Source of the DNA: Pseudemcibacter aquimaris
GTDB lineage: Bacteria > Pseudomonadota > Alphaproteobacteria > Sphingomonadales > Emcibacteraceae
Assembly: GCF_028869115.1 (NCBI RefSeq)
Contig: NZ_CP079800.1
Span: 1,922,001 to 1,986,000 of the forward strand
Reading direction: 5' to 3'
DNA length: 64,000 nucleotides
Shown: piece by piece, positions 26,878 to 36,157 of the stretch
How the letters are laid out: each line of letters begins with the position of its first letter
How positions within the stretch are numbered: the first letter of the stretch is position 1
Notes under the pieces: model-generated
Told to the model about the DNA's origin: nothing
Databases searched by the model: none
Seen by the model: only the letters and a program-made list of their open reading frames with translations
Program-made: the position numbers and the translations under genes

Positions 26878-26901
26878 CTAACTTCCCTTGTTATGTTTTT
26901 A

Positions 26902-28362
26902 TTATCTATCAAAAAATGCGTGGCATGCGCGGTACAGGTTCCATACATCCACCTTATCACTTACCGCATATGGTGTGTGAATGGATAATACAGGCACACC
27001 GAAATCAATCACATTCATATCCTGACGTGCGAATTCGCCGCCAATTGTGCCACCGCCAGCAGTTCCCACCTTATAAGTCGCTGTTTGCCATGGAACATCC
27101 GCATCATCCAGTGTTTTTCTGATGTACGCGATATATTCTGAATTGGCATTAAAGCCACGGCCATAAAGTTTTAAGTTAACACCATATCCCAGACGTGGCG
27201 CATTGAGCGGTTCCCACGCACTTGGGCGCATTGGGTTAATTCCCGGGTTTACATCAATGGAAATCATGCGGCTGTTGGATAATGCACGGCGCACATAAGT
27301 TTCACGCATATCATCACCCATTTTTGCCTCAATAAGACGCGAAATTAGATTTGAAAAATACTGCGATTTTGCACCGGTATTGTTCACATTGCCAACCTCT
27401 TCGTTATCAACAAGATGGGCAATGGCTGTTTTATTTGGTCGATCGATTTCAAGGATCGCGCGAACGTTGGCATATCCAGCAAGGCGGTCATCCTGGCCAT
27501 AGGCCGCAATCATACTGCGGTCAAAACCCATATCGCGTGATTTCATTGCTGGCACAAGCGCCAGTTCCGCAGAAACCAGATCACCACGTGAAATGCCATA
27601 TGTTGTTTTTAGAAATGCTTCCACCTGATTTGACACGTCATCGCCGTTTGGTCCCGGAATATGGGCGACGATTGGGTCCATATCTTCGGCTGTTAAATGA
27701 CTGGCTACTGTTTTATTACCGTAACCGCGGTCCGTATGTGGTGATACTTCCGGAATCATAAAGATCGGATCATTTTCATCCATACCAATGTTAATCTGAA
27801 CTGTTGTTCCATCTTTTTTATCCACACGCCCCATAATCGCGAGCGGAATATTTGTCCACTGGTGGCGCTTCATTCCCCCGTGATAATTGGTTTGGAAAAG
27901 CGCATATTCGCCCTTTCCATAAAGCGGTACATTTTTAAGCTCTAACCTCGGGCTATCGATATGGGCACCCACAACGTGGAAACCAGTGGTAAAATCATCT
28001 TCACCAATCACGATTAATGAAATGGCGCGGTCACGGTTGTTATCGTAATATTTTGCACCTGGTGTCATTGGGCTATCGTCTTTTAACGGCTTAAATCCGT
28101 TTGCTTCTGCGATTTTAATGGCTTCCGTCACGAAACTAAGTTCTGTGCGGGCCTTATCCATGAATGCTTTATAATCTTCTGCGTACGCGAAAATTTCCTG
28201 TTTTTGATCGGCGGTGATGGTTGTCCATGATGATTTACAATTCATATCATCGTTACATGCGGCCGCAACCGCACCAGTTATGGATAACCCCATGCCCCCG
28301 GCAGCTATTAACCCCGTAACCATTAAGCTTTTCATATATTTTGTGTGATTTTTCAAAGACAT
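26902..28362 (-). CDS. M18 family aminopeptidase with a signal peptide
   Basis: 486 residues. The body matches M18 aspartyl aminopeptidases, dodecameric zinc enzymes that remove acidic N-terminal residues: zinc ligand His134 in GAHIDSP, the acid pair in VDNEEVGNV, and SIHTPYAVSDKVDVWNLYRA near the C-terminus. Unusually the first 35 residues form a signal peptide (KSLMVTGLIAAGGMGLSI..., cleavage near AVAA), followed by two Cys spaced CNDDMNC, suggesting periplasmic or secreted action. Family members are normally cytosolic. ATG 28362 or the in-frame ATG at 28335 may be the start. It reads toward pyk 24 bases on. Confidence 0.82.
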   Translation of the reverse strand: MSLKNHTKYMKSLMVTGLIAAGGMGLSITGAVAAACNDDMNCKSSWTTITADQKQEIFAYAEDYKAFMDKARTELSFVTEAIKIAEANGFKPLKDDSPMTPGAKYYDNNRDRAISLIVIGEDDFTTGFHVVGAHIDSPRLELKNVPLYGKGEYALFQTNYHGGMKRHQWTNIPLAIMGRVDKKDGTTVQINIGMDENDPIFMIPEVSPHTDRGYGNKTVASHLTAEDMDPIVAHIPGPNGDDVSNQVEAFLKTTYGISRGDLVSAELALVPAMKSRDMGFDRSMIAAYGQDDRLAGYANVRAILEIDRPNKTAIAHLVDNEEVGNVNNTGAKSQYFSNLISRLIEAKMGDDMRETYVRRALSNSRMISIDVNPGINPMRPSAWEPLNAPRLGYGVNLKLYGRGFNANSEYIAYIRKTLDDADVPWQTATYKVGTAGGGTIGGEFARQDMNVIDFGVPVLSIHTPYAVSDKVDVWNLYRACHAFFDR

Positions 28363-28530
28363 CTTCTCGCACTTTTATTTAGTATTATTTTTTACGGCAG
28401 TTATTAATACATAGTGATAGTCAGCTGTACAGAAGAAAACTGTAATTTTAATGAAAAAATTTTTACACTTATCTTAAAAGTTCGATATAAAAATACACAA
28501 TCGATTCACGAAAACTTTAAACGGACAAAC

Positions 28531-29280
28531 ATGCCTTTTGAATTAATAAATCCTGATGGCAAAGCCAACATTGTTCTGATCTCGGAACATGCCAGCAATC
28601 ACATCCCTGCTGAATATAATCAGCTTGGGTTAAGTGATGAACAGCTGGAAATGCATATTGCATGGGATATCGGCATCGCAGAAGTCACAAAAAATCTTGC
28701 CGAAATGTTGGATGCACCGGCGATACTGGCAAAATTTTCGCGTCTTTTGATCGATGCAAACCGTGCCCTTGATCAAGCGGGCCTTATCCCGGAAATAAGC
28801 GATGGCCATGAAATTCACGGCAATAAAGATCTGTGCGACATCGAAACACAAAAACGCATTGACCGATTTTATCACCCATTTCACGACAACACGGATAAAC
28901 TTATTCAAAATAAGGCGAATGACGCGCAAGCCCCGATCATTTTCAACATGCACAGCTTTACCCCAAGCATGAATGATTTTGACCGCCCTTGGCACACAGG
29001 GATGCTTTGGAACCGCGATAAACGCGCGGCAGCGGCGCTGATTAACAGCCTTAAAAAACGTGGCTTTACCGTCGGGGATAATGAACCCTACAGCGGACAG
29101 GAATTAAATCACACCATGAACCAACATGGCACCCGCCACGGTTTCCCCCATGTGAATATTGAAATCAGACAAAATGAAATCGACCATCAAAGAGGCATCG
29201 ATAAATGGAGCCGCATTCTCGCCGAAGATATTGAAATCATTCGCGACATGCCAGAAATGGCCGATATCATTCATTATTAG
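28531..29280 (+). CDS. N-formylglutamate amidohydrolase family protein
   Basis: 249 residues from ATG 28531 (MPFELINPDG); the 39-residue extension to 28414 has no family resemblance. Motifs are SEHASNHIPAEY, DANRALDQ, FNMHSFTP, NEPYSG and HGFPHVNIEIRQNEI, which carry the His, Glu and Arg that bind metal and carboxylate in this family. The enzyme hydrolyses N-formyl-glutamate, the last step of one histidine degradation route, but this alphaproteobacterial branch sits with DUF1244 and GapR rather than with hut genes, so the true substrate is open. Confidence 0.85.
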   Translation: MPFELINPDGKANIVLISEHASNHIPAEYNQLGLSDEQLEMHIAWDIGIAEVTKNLAEMLDAPAILAKFSRLLIDANRALDQAGLIPEISDGHEIHGNKDLCDIETQKRIDRFYHPFHDNTDKLIQNKANDAQAPIIFNMHSFTPSMNDFDRPWHTGMLWNRDKRAAAALINSLKKRGFTVGDNEPYSGQELNHTMNQHGTRHGFPHVNIEIRQNEIDHQRGIDKWSRILAEDIEIIRDMPEMADIIHY

Positions 29281-29289
29281 GAGCCAACA

Positions 29290-29607
29290 ATGGACGAAAA
29301 AACAAGAACCGAAATCGAAGCCGCCACATTCCGCCGCATCATCGCCCATCTTCAAATGCGCACCGATGCGCAGAATATCGACCTGATGGGCCTTGCCGGA
29401 TTTTGCAGAAACTGTTTTTCCAAATGGTACGCGGCAGAGGCACAAGAACGCGGCGTTGATATGGACAAGGATCAGGCATACGAAACCGTTTACGGCATGC
29501 CTTACGGTGAATGGAAAGATAAATATCAAGAGCCCGCCACCGACGAACAAATGAAACTGATGGACGAAAGCCTTCAGAAAAATAAAGAAATGAAATCAAA
29601 ATTATAA
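29290..29607 (+). CDS. DUF1244 protein
   Basis: 105 residues. FRRIIAHLQMRTDAQNIDLM and GLAGFCRNCFSKWYAAEA are the DUF1244 core; the two Cys in CRNC are invariant in the family and could bind metal. It starts nine bases after the amidohydrolase and is followed 17 bases later by gapR, a conserved alphaproteobacterial trio. Function unknown. Confidence 0.88.
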   Translation: MDEKTRTEIEAATFRRIIAHLQMRTDAQNIDLMGLAGFCRNCFSKWYAAEAQERGVDMDKDQAYETVYGMPYGEWKDKYQEPATDEQMKLMDESLQKNKEMKSKL

Positions 29608-29624
29608 TTTAAAGGAATACTTAA

Positions 29625-29882
29625 ATGGTAGACGTAGAAGCAGGCGGCATTGCGGCCGATGCCCTTAAATCATTCATCGAACGCATTGAACGACTGGAAG
29701 AAGAGAAAAAAGCACTCGCCGACGATATCAAAGATATCTATGCAGAAGCAAAATCAACCGGCTTTGATCCAAAAATCATGCGCCAAATCGTGCGCCTTCG
29801 CAAAATGGATGAAAATGACCGTCAGGAACAAGAAGCCCTGCTTGATGTATATACACACGCCCTTGGCATGATCCGCGGGTAA
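29625..29882 (+). CDS. gapR: GapR-family nucleoid protein (DUF2312)
   Basis: 85 residues: a coiled-coil helix [20 protein letters not shown] followed by [20 protein letters not shown] and [20 protein letters not shown]. This is the DUF2312 pattern. In Caulobacter GapR tetramers clamp overtwisted DNA ahead of replication forks and RNA polymerase and stimulate topoisomerases. It ends a three-gene run with the amidohydrolase and DUF1244 genes. Confidence 0.88.
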   Translation: MVDVEAGGIAADALKSFIERIERLEEEKKALADDIKDIYAEAKSTGFDPKIMRQIVRLRKMDENDRQEQEALLDVYTHALGMIRG

Positions 29883-29887
29883 TTACT

Positions 29888-29910
29888 TTCTTGAAGTAAA
29901 CCTTCAAGAA
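29888..29910. other. Perfect inverted repeat after gapR
   Basis: TTCTTGAAG-TAAAC-CTTCAAGAA, nine pairs, six bases after the gapR stop and 44 before the next gene. There is no T tract, so it is either a processing or attenuating hairpin or a protein-binding site for the downstream pair. Confidence 0.6.
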
Positions 29911-29953
29911 CGATAGAGTAACTTGAACAACAATCAATAAGTTACGGAAAATA

Positions 29954-31288
29954 ATGGGAAAAAATCAGGAAGAATTTGATCTACTCAATAAATCATTCGA
30001 TGATTTGTTTCCCATTATGCGATCCATTACCGGCCCCGGCATTGAAAAATCATTTGAAATTTTGGGCAAACATATGCCGCTTGAAATTGAAAAATGCAAA
30101 ACAGGCACCAGCGTTTTTGACTGGACAGTACCGCCAGAATGGCATTTTGAACGCGCCCGTTTATGGGGGCCCGATGGTAAATTAATTTGCGATACAGATG
30201 ATTTAAACCTGCATGTTGTAAATTATTCGGAACCAATTGAAGTAACATTACCACTATCCGAACTTCAAAATCATTTACACAGTCTTCCAGACCTCCCGGA
30301 TGCGGTTCCCTATGTCACCAGTTATTATAACCGTACATGGGGCTTCTGCCTTTCTGAAAAGCAAAGATCCGCATTAAAGGATGGCGATTACAAAGTTGAA
30401 ATTAAATCAGAATTTGTTGATGGCGGCGTTCCGTTTGCGCAATCACTTTTGAAAGGGGAAACAGACCGTGAAATTTTATTCACCAGCTATTTATGTCATC
30501 CATCCCTTGCCAATAATGAATTAAGCGGTCCGCTTGCCTTGCTCGCCTTATATAACCGGATCAAAAGCTGGAAAAACCGGAAATACACATACCGTTTTTT
30601 ATTAAATCCTGAAACCATTGGTTCCATTTGTTTTTTATCCAGATACCATGAACATCTTAAAGATAATCTGGAAGCAGGTTTGATTTTAACCTGTGTTGGC
30701 GGTCCAAAAGAAAAAATACGCATTAAATCAAGCCGTGACGGCAATTCCATCTTCGATCAGATTTTTAATTATAAATCGTTTACCCAGCCGGAAAAATGGC
30801 AAGTCACCCCGTTTAGCCCCATTCATGGTTCGGACGAACGTCAGTTCTGTGCACCGGGTCTTAATCTTCCAATGGGGCAAGTTTCCAGAACGGTTTATGG
30901 GGAATATGATGGATACCACAATTCGCTGGACACGAAAGAGTTCATGACCATCGAAAGCGTTATATCATCTGTTGATCAAATTGAAGAAATGCTGATCATG
31001 ATGGAAAAGGCTGAATATCCCATCAATCAAGCACCTTATGGTGAACCTCAACTTGGAAAACGTGATCTATACCCATCTATAAATTCACAACATACATGGA
31101 CGGCATCATCCGACGAAAGATTTGATGGCCGTGTTATATTAAATAGAATTTTGACTTTGCTGAATTATGCCGATGGGAAAAACAGTCTTTACGAAATTGC
31201 CAGGAAATGCGAATGCACCCTAGACGATTTAAAGCCTGTCGTTGATAGATTAAGTGAAGAAGGTCTGATTAAATTTAAACCTGAATAA
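29954..31288 (+). CDS. DUF4910 aminopeptidase-like protein
   Basis: 444 residues. The pattern matches DUF4910/DUF2172: PLEIEKCKTGTSVFDWTVPP, then the M28-like zinc-peptidase core with SYLCHPSLANNELSGPLA, NPETIGSI, HGSDERQFC and YHNSLDTKEF, and finally a C-terminal winged-helix domain from about 385 (SLYEIARKCECTLDDLK). The histidine and acidic residues that bind zinc in this family appear intact. Such proteins accompany surface-sugar and polysaccharide genes in many bacteria. The formyltransferase gene follows 20 bases later, so the two probably form an operon. Confidence 0.78.
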   Translation: MGKNQEEFDLLNKSFDDLFPIMRSITGPGIEKSFEILGKHMPLEIEKCKTGTSVFDWTVPPEWHFERARLWGPDGKLICDTDDLNLHVVNYSEPIEVTLPLSELQNHLHSLPDLPDAVPYVTSYYNRTWGFCLSEKQRSALKDGDYKVEIKSEFVDGGVPFAQSLLKGETDREILFTSYLCHPSLANNELSGPLALLALYNRIKSWKNRKYTYRFLLNPETIGSICFLSRYHEHLKDNLEAGLILTCVGGPKEKIRIKSSRDGNSIFDQIFNYKSFTQPEKWQVTPFSPIHGSDERQFCAPGLNLPMGQVSRTVYGEYDGYHNSLDTKEFMTIESVISSVDQIEEMLIMMEKAEYPINQAPYGEPQLGKRDLYPSINSQHTWTASSDERFDGRVILNRILTLLNYADGKNSLYEIARKCECTLDDLKPVVDRLSEEGLIKFKPE

Positions 31289-31308
31289 AATTATATAAGA
31301 GACAGATC

Positions 31309-32103
31309 ATGAAAGTCGTTTTTATAACAGGAAACCACCCAAGACATGCATTTATCGCCAGAAAAATTCATGAAAGCGGTTTTCTTTCTGCTGTTATTAT
31401 TGAAAATCGTGAAAATTTTATCCCTAGCCCACCTGATCATTTGGATGATGATATAAAAAAATTATTCAACCACCATTTCGCAGAACGGGACCGCGTTGAA
31501 GCAGAAATGTTTGGTAAAATTAATTGGCCAGATACTAGGCTTGAACAAATCGAACTATCCGAATTGAACGGTTCTCGTGTTCATTCTATCTTGAAAGAAA
31601 TAAACCCGGATCTTCTGATTACATATGGATGTCACATGATTGATGATGAAACACTTGCATGTGTTTCCGGTGAAAAATGGAATTGCCATGGCGGGTTATC
31701 CCCATGGTATAAAGGGGCGATCACCCATTTTTGGCCTAGTTATATGCTAGAACCGCAAATGACGGGCATGACGGTTCATGACCTGACCAATCAACTGGAT
31801 GCGGGTGATGTAGTTCATCAATGCGCATCTGACCTTGTGCCCGGCGATACGCTTCATATGCTTGCGGCGCGCGCAGTTTTAAAGCTTGGCGATGAAATCG
31901 CGACATTAATCCACCATTTAAGTGATAATGAAACTTTAGAAAAAAAGGCTCACAAAACCCCAGGCATGCTATGGCTCGGTAGCCGCTGGAAACCAGAACA
32001 TTTAAAACTTATTTATGATCATTATGATGACAAAATCGTCGATCATTATTTAAATGGTGATTTCGAAAACACCCCCCCAAAATTATTCAGGCAATTTCCT
32101 TAG
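31309..32103 (+). CDS. Formyltransferase-family protein
   Basis: 264 residues. The fold resembles N10-formyl-tetrahydrofolate transferases: WNCHGGLSPWYKGAITHFWP holds the Asn, His and Gly-Leu-Ser-Pro motif, and MTVHDLTNQLDAGDVVHQ the catalytic Asp. Methionyl-tRNA formyltransferase is ruled out by the missing C-terminal domain and by context. Related proteins formylate the amino group of deoxy-sugars in surface glycans. With DUF4910 upstream, an amino-sugar or peptidyl modification step is plausible but unproven. Confidence 0.75.
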   Translation: MKVVFITGNHPRHAFIARKIHESGFLSAVIIENRENFIPSPPDHLDDDIKKLFNHHFAERDRVEAEMFGKINWPDTRLEQIELSELNGSRVHSILKEINPDLLITYGCHMIDDETLACVSGEKWNCHGGLSPWYKGAITHFWPSYMLEPQMTGMTVHDLTNQLDAGDVVHQCASDLVPGDTLHMLAARAVLKLGDEIATLIHHLSDNETLEKKAHKTPGMLWLGSRWKPEHLKLIYDHYDDKIVDHYLNGDFENTPPKLFRQFP

Positions 32104-32164
32104 CCCACAGATATAATTGGGCTAATCGTTACGGCAATCATAAAGATGTTTCTGAATTAGAAAT

Positions 32165-35100
32165 TTATAAGATATAAAGACCAAACTCAGTAGCAATCTC
32201 ATTAAGGCTCAAACTGTCCACCTGAACCCCTTCAAGACGAATAAGCATATCAAGACTATCTTCACCGCTTTTATGTCCCTGAGAAAAAATGAAGGTATCA
32301 GCACCAACATCAAAGGCTACAGTCGGATGATGATCGTCGTCAATTAATAGTGGATTAACAAAATTTTGCCTTTGAAGATATTCAACAACTGCTGCAATAT
32401 CACTATTAGTGCTTATTTCAAGCGCTTCTGTAAAATCATCCTGATCATCAAAGCTAATGACACCATTTACTATAGAATGAGATTTTATGGTTGATCCGTC
32501 AATGGTCAATGAACTATCGAAACCATTTCCATCCGTAATCACAAAATTCAAATAATACATATCTGAAGCCAAGTAATCGTGACCTTCAACGCTAATATCG
32601 ATAGCTTCACTATTATTAGTACCGTCCCCTACTTCAAAGTCATATATGGTATCATAACCCGTTATGACCCCGTCATCGATTACACCGCTGATAGTTATAA
32701 CCGTTTCACCAGGCTCAAACACGAAGATATCATAATTACCACCACCATATAGCTGATCAATGCCTTTTCCGCCATATAGAGTATCCTGGCCTGATCCGCC
32801 TTTAAGAATATCATCACCATCCAGACCATAAATAATATCATCACAGAAAGTGCCTATCAGAACGTTATTCGCGTTATCGCCTGTGACTACTTCACCACAA
32901 TCTTCAACAGAATATGACCATTGTGTTCCACCATATATAACATAGGCAGATCCACTGTTTGCACCATCTGAATCTATGCCATGCGCGCCGACGATAAAGT
33001 CATCGTAACCATCGCCATTTAAATCACCGGCACCAGAAACGGACCAGCCACTTTGGTCACCAGCAGTTTCACCATCAATGCGGAAACCATTGGTACCATC
33101 CAGGGCTTCAAAATCAAAAACAGCAGGTATACCGGTATCAGTACCGAACAACACATAACTGGAACCACTATCATCACCGTTTGGATCTGCGGCGTAAGCA
33201 CCAACGATAATATCATCAAAGCCATCATCATTTATGTCACCTAGATTAGAAACTGAATAACCACTTTCATCGCCGGCTGCTTCGCCATCTAACCTAAAGC
33301 CAGTTGTTCCATCAAGCGTGGAAAGGTCAAATATACCTGATCCGGCTGTCCAATCAGCAGCACCAAACACCACATACGTAGATCCACTGGCATTACCATT
33401 GTTATCAGTATAACGCGCGCCTACGACCATATCATCGAAACCATCACCATTGAAATCGCCCGCTGATGATACGGAATAACCACTTTCATCATCTGCAGCC
33501 TCACCATCAAGGCGGAAACCATTTGTTCCATTAATTGATGAAAGATCAACAACACCTGAACCCGCCGTCCAATCATCATCACCGAAAACCACATATGTTG
33601 AACCGCTTGAATTGCCGTTCGGGTCGGCTGAATATGCACTTACGATCACATCATCATAACCATCACCATTAACATCACCAGCATTGGATACTGAATAGCC
33701 GCTTGCATCACCCACAGCAGCACCATCAAGACGGAAACCATTTGAACCATCAATGGACGATAGATCAAACACACCTGAATTGGCTGTCCAATTTGTCTGA
33801 CCGAAAACGACATAAGATGACCCACTGCCATCACCATTCGGATCAGCAGAAGGCGCACTAATAATTATATCATCAAAGCCATCACCGTTAACATCACCGG
33901 CATTGGATACCGAATATCCGCTTTCATCGCCAACGGCTTCACCATCAATGCGGAAACCATTGGTACCATCAAGGCTCGACAGATCAAATGACGCGCCCAT
34001 AAAGGATACATTACCAAACACCACGTAGCTCGAGCCGCTAAGATCACCATTCGGATCAGCGGCATAAGCACCGATTAACAGATCATCATAACCATCACCA
34101 TTAACGTCACCAGCATTGGATACTGAAAAACCGCTTTCATCACCCTCGCCAACACCATCAAGACGGAAACCATTAATTCCGTTAAAATTGGAAAGACTAT
34201 ATGGTGTTCCTAATATCCCATCGGCACCATAATTATCATTAGAGCCAAACAATACATAGCTCGCGCCTGTATCCGTACCATCCGCATTAACCAGATTGGC
34301 ACCAATGATTAAATCATCATATCCATCACCATTAAAATCACCCGCGCCCGATACAGACCAGCCAACTTGACCGTCTATTTCATCACCATCAAGGCGGAAA
34401 CCAAATCTACCATCCAATGTGGAAAGTTGTAGCGCTGAAAGCTCTGTTACTTCGTCAGTACTGAATGAAGAAACACTTTCCAAGGTTCCTTCACCGTCTG
34501 TATGACTTGCAACAACTGTTATCACGGACCCCACATCATCCTGGGTCAGGTAATAATTAACACCTGTGGCACCCGCAATATCAACACCATCACTTTGCCA
34601 TTGATAAGTGATGGCACCAAGACCATCTTCATCCGCAAGGGTATTTGATGCAATCAGCGTCGCACCTTCTGTTGCGCTACCCGCTATAGTTACTGTACCT
34701 GTTGTGGAATGACTAACATTCAAAACGGCACTTGTATTATCGGAAGTGACAGTCTCTACTGTACCCTCACCATCTGTATAGGTCGCAACAACAGTCATAG
34801 TTGCACCAACATCATCTTGGGTTAACGTATAGCTATCCGTTGTTGCATCCTCAACGTCAACACCATCACGTTGCCATTGATATGTGATTGTACCAAGTCC
34901 ATCTACATCATCAATTGTATTTGATACAGTCAGCGTTTCGTCTTCTGTCGCAGTACCCGAAATGATCACTTCACCAGTTGGCTCATTATTCACATTAAGA
35001 ACCGCCGAAGTACCTTCAGAAACGACTGTTTCATCAGTGCCGTAATCATCAGTGTAACTTGCGACAACTGTAATTACACTGCCTGTATCATCCTGCGTCA

Positions 35101-35767
35101 GTTCATAGGTTGTATTCGTTGCACCCAAAACATCAACGCCATCTCGCTGCCACTGGTAAGAGATTACACCAAGACCATCTTCATCACCGATCGTATTTGA
35201 AACCAATAACGTTTCGCCCTCTGTTGGTGTGCCTGTGATTGTAACCTCACCAACTGGGTCGTCATTTACGTTTTCTACAGCGGTTGTTCCCGTAAACGTA
35301 ATATTTTGAATATTGCCAAGCGTATCAGTATATGTAACTGATGATGAAATAATTGTGCCAACATCGGCTTGGGTAAGGGTATATGAATTTTCCGTGGCAC
35401 CAACAATTGGCACGCCGTCTCTTAACCATTCATATGTAATCGGCTCATCGGCATCCACACCAGATATTCCACCGGTTAATTCAAGCACCTGATCTTCAAC
35501 AGCTGTACCCTCAACCATCAAAATTCCGGTAGAACCACCGCCACTGCCGCCGCCAGTTCCAGTTCCTGTTCCCGTACCACCATCACCAGTAGGGTCGCCA
35601 AAAATTGGTCTTTCACCACCACCACAAGCTGCAAGAGAAGTCGTAGACATCAATAAAACCAAATTCCTGAACAATTTATTATTAGCAATTGCCTCAGGTA
35701 AATTAGATTTAAAGGATAATTTTTCCTTTTGTTCGATTTTTTGATTATAGTTATTAGAAACAAGCAC
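32165..35767 (-). CDS. Large surface protein with Ig-like, FG-GAP and RTX repeats
   Basis: 1200 residues. A hydrophobic segment ending SLAAC (Cys48) is followed by GGG and a Gly/Thr linker to about 80. Four Ig-like repeats of about 91 residues (82-447, each with YQWQRDGVDV or similar and TLTQDDVG) come next. Seven FG-GAP repeats of 65-70 residues (about 448-935, GDVNGDGYDDLIIGA type with Ca2+-binding DxDxDG loops) could make one seven-bladed beta-propeller. RTX-like nonapeptides (GDDILKGGSGQDTLYGG) and an acidic C-terminal region end the protein, typical of type I secretion. Likely an adhesin or surface layer protein. No secretion genes lie nearby. Confidence 0.8.
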   Translation of the reverse strand: MLVSNNYNQKIEQKEKLSFKSNLPEAIANNKLFRNLVLLMSTTSLAACGGGERPIFGDPTGDGGTGTGTGTGGGSGGGSTGILMVEGTAVEDQVLELTGGISGVDADEPITYEWLRDGVPIVGATENSYTLTQADVGTIISSSVTYTDTLGNIQNITFTGTTAVENVNDDPVGEVTITGTPTEGETLLVSNTIGDEDGLGVISYQWQRDGVDVLGATNTTYELTQDDTGSVITVVASYTDDYGTDETVVSEGTSAVLNVNNEPTGEVIISGTATEDETLTVSNTIDDVDGLGTITYQWQRDGVDVEDATTDSYTLTQDDVGATMTVVATYTDGEGTVETVTSDNTSAVLNVSHSTTGTVTIAGSATEGATLIASNTLADEDGLGAITYQWQSDGVDIAGATGVNYYLTQDDVGSVITVVASHTDGEGTLESVSSFSTDEVTELSALQLSTLDGRFGFRLDGDEIDGQVGWSVSGAGDFNGDGYDDLIIGANLVNADGTDTGASYVLFGSNDNYGADGILGTPYSLSNFNGINGFRLDGVGEGDESGFSVSNAGDVNGDGYDDLLIGAYAADPNGDLSGSSYVVFGNVSFMGASFDLSSLDGTNGFRIDGEAVGDESGYSVSNAGDVNGDGFDDIIISAPSADPNGDGSGSSYVVFGQTNWTANSGVFDLSSIDGSNGFRLDGAAVGDASGYSVSNAGDVNGDGYDDVIVSAYSADPNGNSSGSTYVVFGDDDWTAGSGVVDLSSINGTNGFRLDGEAADDESGYSVSSAGDFNGDGFDDMVVGARYTDNNGNASGSTYVVFGAADWTAGSGIFDLSTLDGTTGFRLDGEAAGDESGYSVSNLGDINDDGFDDIIVGAYAADPNGDDSGSSYVLFGTDTGIPAVFDFEALDGTNGFRIDGETAGDQSGWSVSGAGDLNGDGYDDFIVGAHGIDSDGANSGSAYVIYGGTQWSYSVEDCGEVVTGDNANNVLIGTFCDDIIYGLDGDDILKGGSGQDTLYGGKGIDQLYGGGNYDIFVFEPGETVITISGVIDDGVITGYDTIYDFEVGDGTNNSEAIDISVEGHDYLASDMYYLNFVITDGNGFDSSLTIDGSTIKSHSIVNGVISFDDQDDFTEALEISTNSDIAAVVEYLQRQNFVNPLLIDDDHHPTVAFDVGADTFIFSQGHKSGEDSLDMLIRLEGVQVDSLSLNEIATEFGLYIL

Positions 35768-36157
35768 AGGAAGCCCCCCTTATTTGAACATTTTATTTCA
35801 ACGTCTTACGTACAAATATACTGATTTTTCGTAACAATAAAAGTTAAAACATCATAGTCCGCTAGATTGCATTATATTTTTCTATATGTTTCAACCTAAT
35901 CTTATCTAAAACGCAAATAAGAATATGCCCAACAAAAGATATATTAAAAATAAATCTTTTGTTAAGATTTAAAAGATATATTTAAAATAGTTCTATTGAG
36001 TAATAATTGTGCTGACGGTGATTTCTTTCCCACTATACCGTCAAAAAAGCGAAAGTTACCATGCCTTTAACAAGCTTGGTTGCAAATGGTGGGGGCCTCA
36101 CCTATCCCCCTCAAGGTTCCCACCAATCGCTTTAACTTCAACAAAAAGATTTGTTTA
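35768..36157. other. AT-rich gene-free region upstream of the surface protein gene
   Basis: 390 bases. The left part is the 5' region of the minus-strand surface-protein gene, very AT-rich with no clear promoter. The right part (36013-36133) holds the hairpin cluster listed separately. The 61-residue reading frame at 36009 has no ribosome-binding site and overlaps those hairpins; I do not call it. Confidence 0.5.
36013..36133 (+). ncRNA. Candidate structured RNA
   Basis: Three nested or consecutive stems occur within 120 bases: TGACGGT/ACCGTCA (36013-36043), an outer AAAGCG/CGCTTT (36046-36051 with 36128-36133), and inside it TGGTGGG/CCCACCA (36087-36093 with 36119-36125) enclosing a GGGG/CCCC pairing. 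TTGTTA (35959) and TAAAAT (35983) with an 18-base spacer could be its promoter. The strand is not secure. It is GC-rich against AT-rich surroundings. Known small-RNA families, including 6S, should be tested; I cannot confirm any. Confidence 0.35.

Noticed and set aside
32980-34420. Regular DNA repeat of about 200 bases that might suggest a tandem array or CRISPR
   Set aside because: It is the coding DNA of the FG-GAP repeats; spacing is far too long for CRISPR and the frame is maintained.
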